NCBI GenBank assembly: GCA_016256075.1
Contig: SDVU01000418.1
Span: 1 to 13,616, forward strand
Source: Dictyocoela muelleri
Taxonomy: Eukaryota > Microsporidia
Reading direction: 5' to 3'
DNA length: 13,616 bases
Under the pieces are notes generated by a model. The model saw nothing but the letters and a program-made list of their open reading frames with translations. It had not been told where the DNA came from and did not search any database. Below are positions 8,321-13,616 of this stretch, one piece after another. The translations under genes were made by a program, and so were the position numbers. Every line of letters starts with the position of its first letter. Positions within the stretch are counted from its first letter, which is position 1.

Positions 8321-8770
8321 TTGGCCAGATAGCTCAGTGGTTAACACTCTTGAATGTAAAATTAAAGTATCGTGGTTCGAATCCCGCTGGCGGCACTCTT
8401 TAATAAATAATAGGGAATGACATTAAGCGGACATAACTATATAATTATAGTTTAATATACTGTTGTTCTAGTGTGGTATAGCTGATTAAGACTTGTTCTA
8501 ATATTACAACTGCAGATAGGGCTCTATTAGGTGAGGGGATGAGTGCGGCGACGCATCTCGGCAACAAGTAATAAAAAGGTAATGAAAAGCTACTAATTAC
8601 CTGTATCCTGCTGAGTCATTGATAAAACTAAAATCGCATATACAGCTGGGCTTCTGGGTAGCTTAGGAAGTGACGTATTATTGGAACACCAAGAACCAAA
8701 GGTCTCAGATCTAAGGTAGGTGACAGCTCTCCGGGGGGCAGCTATGGTTGTTGTCTACATATAATATATT
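8321..8770 (+). mobile_element. tRNA-derived SINE, copy C (best preserved)
   Basis: A complete 450-bp SINE between perfect 13-bp duplications AATATATAATTTG (8308-8320 and 8771-8783). The tRNA-like head runs about 8323-8392: the 5' GCCAG can pair with CTGGC, with an A-box at 8330-8340 and a B-box at 8374-8384. A unique body follows (TATAATTATAGTTTAATATA, GTGCGGCGACGCATCTCGGC), then a strongly conserved 3' block (CCTGTATCCTGCTGAGTCAT through GAACCAAAGGTCT) and a short TA-rich tail. The 3' block is the part best kept among copies A, B and C. It may be the site a partner LINE recognises, or a conserved SINE domain. I do not recognise it as a named domain. Confidence 0.92.
8330..8384 (+). promoter_or_regulatory. 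Internal polymerase III promoter (A and B boxes) of SINE C
   Basis: A-box TAGCTCAGTGG at 8330-8340 and B-box GGTTCGAATCC at 8374-8384, both very close to the tRNA consensus and spaced as in a tRNA gene. Copies A and B keep recognisable but weaker boxes. Confidence 0.85.
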
Positions 8771-8949
8771 AATATATAATTTGATTTTAATTTCTTAAAT
8801 AAAATTATAACATTTTTGATGATTAATTCATTAGTGGTGGGATTATAAAACTAGGTCATCGCAAGGGGTTATAGAATAGTTCCAAATTCAGTGTTTGTAT
8901 GGGCGTTGATTTTAAAGGGGTTTTCACAACATAAATAGGTTCTCACCTG

Positions 8950-9258
8950 GGTTTCAGACCCACCCCCCCCCCCAAAAAAAAAATCGCTTCTAACGAGAGG
9001 AGAGGCAATGATTCTTATATGAAATAAGCCCAATTCGTCGAAATAAAACTGTAAATGATTTTATTTTCGTGTATGAGCGAATATGCGAGTAGTTACCAGA
9101 AATGGTCACAAAGCGACCATTTTTGGAAACTCTCGTATATTTGCCCAATTCTTATAATGATACCATATTCGTTTTTATCTCGACAAATTGAGCTTTTTCA
9201 ATCAGAATCATTGCCTATCCTCTTGTGAATGGCGATTTCTATTTTTCAGGGGGGTCTG
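8950..9258. repeat. Palindrome M1 (outer left arm of element III)
   Basis: It starts GGTTTCAGACCC and ends GGGGGGTCTGAAA. Inner pairs include GAGGAGAGGCAATGATTC with GAATCATTGCCTATCCTC, and AATTCGTCGA with TCGACAAATT. The centre, near 9108, reads ATGGTC-ACAAAGC-GACCAT. Near the left end is a run of 11 C (8963-8973) followed by 10 A, which has no counterpart on the other side. Confidence 0.85.
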
Positions 9259-9287
9259 AAAATCCGAAAAACAACTTAACGTAATTT

Positions 9288-9567
9288 AAAAAATAGAAAA
9301 TTGCCATTCACAAGAGGAGAAGTAATGATTATAATATGGAACAAGCTCAATTCGTCGAGATAAAAACAAATAGGAAATTTTTATGATGTATGAGCAAAGA
9401 TATTAGAGTTTCCAAAAATAGCCTCAAAGCGACTATTTTAGGAAACTCTAATATCTTTGCTCATACATCATAAAAATTTCCTATTTGTTTTTATCTCGAC
9501 AAATTGAGCTTGTTCCATATTATAATCATTACTTCTCCTCTTGTGAATGGCAATTTTCTATTTTTTT
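9288..9567. repeat. Near-perfect 280-bp palindrome M2 (inner left arm of element III)
   Basis: The two sides, about 135 bp each, match almost base for base: AATAGAAAATTGCCATTCAC with GTGAATGGCAATTTTCTATT, GAGAAGTAATGATTATAATA with TATTATAATCATTACTTCTC, and TATGATGTATGAGCAAAGAT with its complement in the right half. Only a small unpaired centre (about 9422-9434) remains. The conservation is far higher than in M1. Confidence 0.92.
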
Positions 9568-9627
9568 AGGTGGTCTGAAAGCCCAAAAAACAACTTTACG
9601 TAATTAAAAAATATATTTTTTACCCCT

Positions 9628-10593
9628 ATGTTCAAACGTATAAATAGAGCCACTGATGAAGAATTTTTTTTATTTATTAATAACAATGACAACATAATAT
9701 GGCTGCTGCAGGCGTTATAAATAATTCCTGTGTCAAAAACCCCAGGAACCAAAGGTCTAAAGACTATGGTTGGAGACAACTTTCCGGGTTGGCAGCTATG
9801 GATGTTGTCAGCATGTAATATATATATGTGTCAAAAACCCGCATAGATTGCTTTAAACAAATGACAATAAAGAAATGAAACAACTACATTATTAATAGTG
9901 CATGGAAATGTTCGTGTGTAAAGGGCGGGTAAATTTACTTGTCATTCAACTCTTGATGGCCTAAAGGTTTCCCCAAAAATATTTTTGAAATTTGCCTTTT
10001 ACTTTTTTCAAAAACAACATTTTACTAGAAGCTATATTATGAGAAACTCAAAAATAGAAGATGATACATATAAATCCCTATTATCATGCTTAAGGAAAAA
10101 AATATCTGAATTTGTTGAAAATAATAGAAGGCAATTAGGAGGAATTTTAAAAGAAATTCAATTAGATGAAACGTACTGGGCAAAAAGAAAATATAATGTG
10201 GGTGACCTGGGCAAAAAAAAATTAGATATAAGGCGCAATCGAATTCAAGAGTGGCTATTGTTACTGTGAAGTGGTTGAAAATAGGATAAACATAACACTC
10301 ATGCCAATAATACAAAAACAAATAAAAAATAAATTTTATATTGTATCTGATAAATGGGTGGGAATAATCAAATTCAAAATAACTATCGAGACACTGTCAA
10401 TCATACTTATAACTTTGTAGACCCAGTTACAAAGGCAAATACTCAGAAAATCGAAAATTTATGGCTACATTTAAAAAAATAAACATTATAGCTATGGAAT
10501 AAGCTTAGACACGCTACCCGATCATTTAAACGTTTAATGTTTTTTCAAAACTATAAAGACATTAAATTCGTAGATTTCTTAATAATTTTATAA
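9628..10593 (+). pseudogene. Merlin (ISXO2-like) transposase of element III, interrupted
   Basis: DDE transposase gene of the element that contains it. It starts at an ATG just inside the left arm: MFKRINRATDEEFFLFINNN, then IIWLLQAL. SINE D interrupts it at 9743-9826. It resumes with CFKQMTIKK, then NSAWKCS and KFTCHSTLDGLKVSPKIF. The catalytic part has LDETYWAKRKYNVG (about 10160-10200, first D), PIIQKQIKNKFYIVSDKW (about 10302-10355, second D) and NHTYNFVDPVTKANTQKIEN with LW (about 10400-10465, E). It closes with YGISLDTLPDHL and FVDFLIIL. Without the SINE and its extra duplication it is about 288 codons, a normal length for the family. Besides the SINE it carries stops (for example near 9716 and 9870) and frame changes near 10265, 10370 and 10535. 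It is dead, but all triad residues are visible. Confidence 0.9.
9743..9826 (+). mobile_element. 5'-truncated SINE, copy D, inside the Merlin transposase
   Basis: Only the last 84 bp of the SINE family: GGAACCAAAGGTCT, CCGGGTTGGCAGCTATGG, ATGTTGTCAGCATGTAATAT. It is bracketed by perfect 14-bp duplications TGTGTCAAAAACCC (9729-9742 and 9827-9840). The 5' truncation and long duplication are typical of LINE-driven target-primed insertion, and they show that it entered after the Merlin copy did. Confidence 0.92.
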
Positions 10594-10642
10594 AAGTGAA
10601 ATTAAATTTTTATTATATTTTCAATTATTATTATTTTTAAAT

Positions 10643-10965
10643 TACGTTAAGTTGTTTTTTCGGGCTTTCAAACCACCTAAAAAATAGAAAATTGTCATTC
10701 ACAAGAGGAGCAATGATTCTTATATTAAACAAGCTCAATTAGTCGAGATAAAACTGTAAATGAAGATACTATGATATATGAACGAATATATATGAGTTTT
10801 AAAAAAATAGTAGCGAAGCTACTATTTTTGGAAACTCATATATATTCGTTCATACATCATAGTTTTTTCATTTACAGTTTTATCTCGACTAATTGAGCTT
10901 GTTTAATATAAGAATCATTGCTCCTCTTGTGAATGGCAATTTTCTATTTTTTAAATGAGTTAAGT
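10643..10965. repeat. Palindrome M3 (inner right arm of element III)
   Basis: The inverted partner of M2. Outer pairs are ATAGAAAATTGTCATTCAC with GTGAATGGCAATTTTCTAT, and GAGGAGCAATGATTCTTATA with TATAAGAATCATTGCTCCTC. The centre is a tight stem, AAAATAGTAGC-GAA-GCTACTATTTT, near 10822. Both flanks carry the TTAAGTTGTTTTTCGGG motif also found at the edges of M2. Confidence 0.88.
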
Positions 10966-11222
10966 TGTTTTTCGGGTTTTCAGACCCCCAATAAAAAATA
11001 TATAATCGCCATTCACAAGAGGAGAAGCAATGATTCTTTTATGTAATAATCTCAATTTGTCGAGATAAAAACAAATATGAAACCCTCATATATTCTCATA
11101 AATCTCATAATAATTATATATTTGTTTAAATCTCGACGAATTGAGCTTATTTCATATAAGAATCATTGCCTCTCCTCTTGTGAATGGCGATTTTATATTT
11201 TTTAGGGGAGTCTGAAACCCGG
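10966..11222. repeat. Palindrome M4 (outer right arm of element III)
   Basis: The inverted partner of M1 with a shorter centre. TCGCCATTCACAAGAGGAG pairs with CTCCTCTTGTGAATGGCGA, and CAATTTGTCGAGAT with ATCTCGACGAATTG. It begins TTTCAGACCCCC and ends GGGGAGTCTGAAACCC. Confidence 0.85.
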
Positions 11223-11361
11223 GTTAAAAGCTATAAATACGCCTTTTGCAAAAATTCAAAATTATTAGAAGAATGTTTTTTAATTGTTAATTGAATCAAA
11301 CATGAAATTTGATTTACTTTTATAGTTTCTATTTTTTTGCATATTACATGTTGATAATGGC

Positions 11362-11396
11362 AGTCCGAAAAAACGCCGAAGGCGTTTTTTCGGACT
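11362..11396. repeat. Perfect terminal hairpin of element IV
   Basis: AGTCCGAAAAAACGCC (11362-11377), loop GAA, then GGCGTTTTTTCGGACT (11381-11396): 16 perfect base pairs starting 3 bases from the element end. In isolation it resembles a rho-independent terminator, but the context is eukaryotic and terminal to a transposon. Confidence 0.92.
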
Positions 11397-11562
11397 AACA
11401 TGCAGACTTTTCTGAAAACACGCTTGGAATATTTTTTATTACCTTCGTGAAAGAATTTATAATTTGAAAAGTAGGAAAATATCGTGGACATTTTTCAGAT
11501 TTGTTTTTGGGCATTTAGTCATAAAAATATCAATAAATAAATACTCATATAGTTAATATTAA

Positions 11563-11802
11563 TTAATAAAAATATAATAAAGATATAATAATAAACAATA
11601 AAATATTGTATGTGTCATGTTCACGTAAGGGAACATGCCCTGTGAGATATCTGTGATAGGTTGATCGAACGTTTGGTAGAAAATCATTGGTTGCGTCTTC
11701 TGACGGCTTATATTTATTTTTGAAGACAATTTCTTTCCTTGCCTGATGATGAGTATTGTTTGTAAATAAAGAATAAAAATTAATGTTATTGTTTCTCACC
11801 AT
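11563..11802 (-). pseudogene. Unrecognised decayed coding inside element IV
   Basis: A minus-strand frame of 79 codons with a protein-like middle: NNTHHQARKEIVFKNKYKPS, EDATNDFLPNVRSTYHRYLT and GHVPLREHDTYN. The C-terminal part is a hydrophobic run made of AT-rich arm sequence and is probably not original. Upstream on the same strand (about 11803-11940) other frames give plausible but broken peptides such as YEDNKWLYDWLIKVHKQN. It could be the remnant of the element's own transposase. I see no DDE, zinc-finger or other diagnostic motif, and I do not recognise the family. It ends within the left inverted arm. Confidence 0.3.
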
Positions 11803-12348
11803 AATTTATTTAATAATTTTGCTTATGTACCTTTATAAGCCAATCATAAAGCCATTTGTTATCTTCATACCTTTATTGGCCATTTAAATTCTTTTAAAGA
11901 ACCAACCAAATGTCGTTACCCCTTTTGTACACGACAGTATGTATAAATTATTAATCATTATAAAATAAAAGTAAAAATAATATCAATTGGAGGTGTTATA
12001 TTTGACGATTGAAAGGCAAGTGGGTCATATTATTATATAAATGAAATTTCAATGTCTATGAAATCATAATAGAGTTTATTAATAAAAATATAGGGGGGTT
12101 ATCGATAATAAAAAAATAAAAAATCAGTAGCAATAAAAATATTTTGATTTTCAAAGTCGTCGTTTAGTAATTAAATATAGAAAAGGCGGGATATGTAAAA
12201 ATTATGCAATCAAATTACATAAAAACAATGCCTATTTGAAACTACAATAGGCGCAATTAAATGTTTATTTTTATTAATTAATTTATTATTTATTAATTAA
12301 TTAAATTTTATTTATTATTTTTTTTTACCAACTAATTTTTTAATAATT
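11803..12348. other. Interior of element IV, no intact gene
   Basis: AT-rich interior of element IV. Fragments on the minus strand may belong to the same lost gene as 11563-11802. The part from about 12240 is ATTAATTA-type low complexity leading up to the target site of element V. Confidence 0.45.
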
Positions 12349-12356
12349 AATTTGTT

Positions 12357-12784
12357 GGCACTACTACACTCCAGTTGCCCGGGTGTTAAAAAAGAAAGGC
12401 TAATTTTTTTATTGTTAAAAACCCAGTTTGGGGACTACAGTGTATGAAAGCGAAATTTTGAAATAATCTCAAATGATCTCTCTAATCGAGATTTAAAAAA
12501 ATAGATGCCTATTAAATTTAATTTTAAGCTCCATGTTTTATTTTAATATTAAAAAATAATTGATAGATGCTATTTGGTCAATATGTTTTAAAAAATTTTT
12601 TAAATAAACCTTTTATAGCCTCTAGCTTTTATCGATAAAAAATTAATTCGTTTTTCTAAATTATTTTAATTTTTTGAAAAATTTTACTTTCCTACACTGT
12701 AGTCGCCCAACTGGGTTTTTTATCAATAAAAAAATTTTAGTGATTCTTTTTTAAAACATTGGGCGACTGGAATGTAGTAGCGCC
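12357..12784. mobile_element. Element V: 428-bp MITE with self-folding TIRs, nested in IV
   Basis: Lies between perfect 8-bp duplications AATTTGTT (12349-12356 and 12785-12792). The inverted ends of about 100 bp start GGCACTACTACACTCCAGT (left) and GGCGCTACTACATTCCAGT (right, reversed) and match on through AAAAACCCAGTT and GACTACAGTGTA. Each end is also a hairpin: on the right, CTACATTCCAGTCGCCCAA folds against TTGGGCGACTACAGTGTAG. There is no coding. It interrupts the right half of element IV, so it is younger than IV. Confidence 0.9.
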
Positions 12785-12792
12785 AATTTGTT

Positions 12793-13103
12793 TGTAATAA
12801 TTAATTTATTTTTATAAATTAATATTAACTATATATGTATTTTTTATAGATATTATTGCGAATAAATGCCCAAAAACTATCTGAGAATGCTCACGGCATT
12901 TTTCTAATAACCGAATTTATGATTCTTCACAAGGGTAATAAAAAATATTCCAGGAGTTTTTTCGGACAGTCGTTGATAATATATATAATTGACCACCAGG
13001 TTGTTGTCCCAACTTTATTCATCATATCTTTAGTTATTTTTTATAAGGTTTACATTAATATAAACTCAAAGCTGTGTAAGAAATATCATTTTACTAATTA
13101 ATC
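12793..13103. other. Right arm of element IV and flank, no gene
   Basis: Positions to 12972 are the right inverted arm of element IV. The 81-codon plus-strand frame at 12856-13101 begins in this arm, runs out through the element end and is not supported as a gene. After the duplication at 12973-12980 the DNA is unremarkable. Confidence 0.6.
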
Positions 13104-13180
13104 GGCAGGATACATGTAATTAAAGCCTTTTCAAGAAATTTTTAGTTTTAATACTGTTTTCCCATGATGCAGCGCCGGCT
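13104..13180 (-). mobile_element. SINE-related fragment on the minus strand
   Basis: GCAGGATACATGTAATTA, then AGCCTTTTCAAGAAATTTTT and GATGCAGCGCCGG, match the reverse complement of the middle of SINEs A to C (GCAGGATACAGGTAATTAG, GGCTTTTCATGAATTTTTAT, GATGCATCGCTGCAC). The match stops abruptly at the TCCTGC side, so the conserved 3' block is absent, and it fades on the other side. Confidence 0.65.
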
Positions 13181-13479
13181 CATTTTGAAACATTGATATT
13201 TTTTTATATATTATTATAAAGGATTTTAGTAAATATTAATTATATAACCATTGGAAAAACTGTATATACTCTTGGAATTATTGAATGTTTAATTTAATTT
13301 ATTATTATTTATTAAAGTTACCTTGAATAATTCTATTCACGTTACTTAAATTTTGTATTAAAGCAAATTATCTAGATTGCTACTCGGCTCAGTTTTATTT
13401 TTATAATCGTGCATGATTGTGTGGCGCGCGCAGCACAAAACATGCGTCATTAGTCCAAACTTTTTTATCAAAGAAAAAT
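13181..13479. other. AT-rich spacer with a GCGCGC patch
   Basis: No gene. A short GC-rich run, GTGTGGCGCGCGCAGCAC (about 13418-13435), loosely recalls the patch at 2170-2210. It lies between the SINE-related fragment and a tRNA-like stretch, and may be the body of a diverged minus-strand element. Confidence 0.35.
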
Positions 13480-13545
13480 ATCACGCCGAGACTCGAACTC
13501 GCCAAAATTGCCTACGTTTATTATATGTATTGTCGGGGACCAAAA
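13480..13545 (-). other. tRNA-like stretch with B-box, not a tRNA gene
   Basis: On the minus strand, GAGTTCGAGTC (complement of 13490-13500) is a good B-box flanked by a 4-bp stem (CGAG/CTCG). No 73-base cloverleaf closes: the 5' side does not pair with the CGTGATA that follows the T-arm, and the A-box is unclear. It is probably a degraded SINE head or tRNA pseudogene, different in sequence from the heads of copies A to C. Confidence 0.4.
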
Positions 13546-13616
13546 ACACATTTAACCAAAAAAACACATTTAATTTATTAATGAATTTTGATCAAAAAAA
13601 ATTTATTATTATTTTG

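Larger units (their letters stand above)
8938..11231 (+). mobile_element. Element III: decayed full-length Merlin transposon with giant palindromic TIRs
   Basis: A 2294-bp element between near-identical 8-bp flanks CATAAATA (8930-8937) and TATAAATA (11232-11239). The left arm (8938 to about 9602) and right arm (about 10643 to 11231) are inverted copies of about 590-665 bp. Each arm is two successive palindromes: M1 8950-9258 and M2 9259-9602 on the left, M3 10643-10965 and M4 10966-11222 on the right. The matching inner edges are ACTTTACGTAATT (9592-9604) and AATTACGTTAAGTTG (about 10640). The M1/M2 junction is the mirror of the M3/M4 junction. The centre carries a Merlin transposase (9628-10593), itself split by a SINE. 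Merlin elements are known for 8-9 bp duplications, and arms of this length look unusual. Confidence 0.87.
11359..12972. mobile_element. Element IV: 1.6-kb transposon with ~230-bp inverted ends
   Basis: Lies between perfect 8-bp duplications TTGATAAT (11351-11358 and 12973-12980). The left end starts GGCAGTCCGAAAAAAC; the right end, read in reverse, starts CGACTGTCCGAAAAAAC. The inverted arms are about 11359-11590 and about 12795-12972. They share GGTAATAAAAAATATTCC, AAATGCCCAAAAAC and TTAATATTAACTATAT (written in right-arm orientation). The left arm has about 50 extra bases, including a perfect terminal hairpin, that the right arm lacks. The interior holds decayed minus-strand coding and the nested element V. 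The superfamily is not proven. The 8-bp duplication and hairpin terminus group it with I, II, III and V. Confidence 0.82.

Noticed and set aside
8323-8392. Functional tRNA gene
   Set aside because: The A and B boxes are good, but the anticodon arm and T-stem do not pair properly, and the sequence continues into a repeated 450-bp SINE present in several copies.
9558-9779. Minus-strand frames at 9558-9779 and 10037-10321
   Set aside because: They lie opposite the Merlin transposase, and the first also crosses the SINE insertion. The plus strand carries the recognisable family motifs.
11362-11396. Rho-independent terminator
   Set aside because: The stem-loop shape fits, but everything else is eukaryotic, no gene ends here, and the hairpin sits at a transposon end defined by an 8-bp duplication.
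11231-11491. Minus-strand frame sharing HEGNKKYSKRVF with the plus-strand frame at 12856-13101 (HKGNKKYSRSFF)
   Set aside because: The two frames are the two inverted arms of element IV read outward, and both cross the element boundary. The similarity is explained by the inverted repeat.

Overview
This window is very AT-rich eukaryotic DNA made almost entirely of mobile-element remains. I find no intact host gene, rRNA or genuine tRNA. The tRNA-derived SINEs with target-site duplications, the Merlin-type (IS1016/ISXO2-like) DNA transposons and the lack of compact coding argue for a repeat-rich intergenic region. An AT-rich invertebrate animal fits best, but the sequence alone cannot fix the species.

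Layout. 1-494: AT-rich, no gene. 495-1770: broken integrase-core relic of the kind annotated as KRAB-A-domain-protein-2-like. 2170-2210: small GC-rich patch. 2243-2479: unrecognised short ORF. 2650-3325: foldback element I. 3444-3903: SINE copy A. 4270-4690: decayed coding, possibly a Merlin N-terminus. 5007-6150: element II. 6861-7461: 5' half of a Merlin transposase (pseudogene). 7498-7968: SINE copy B. 8176-8271: a 16-bp x 6 minisatellite. 8321-8770: SINE copy C, the best preserved. 8938-11231: element III, a decayed but end-to-end Merlin transposon whose transposase (9628-10593) is split by a 5'-truncated SINE (copy D). 11359-12972: element IV. 12357-12784: element V, nested inside IV. 13104-13180 and 13480-13545: pieces related to SINEs on the minus strand.

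Main result. Five elements (I to V) share one design. Each begins and ends in or near GG...CC, lies between 8-bp target-site duplications (perfect in I, II, IV and V; 7 of 8 in III), and has at least one terminus that is itself a palindrome or hairpin. In III each arm of about 600 bp is two successive palindromes, inverted relative to the other arm. In I each arm is one palindrome of about 275 bp with a third palindrome between them. In V each end of about 100 bp folds on itself. Element III carries a Merlin transposase, and I shares its GGTTCT terminus, so the set looks like a Merlin-related family with self-folding ends. That architecture is the most interesting thing here. All coordinates and similarities were read by eye.
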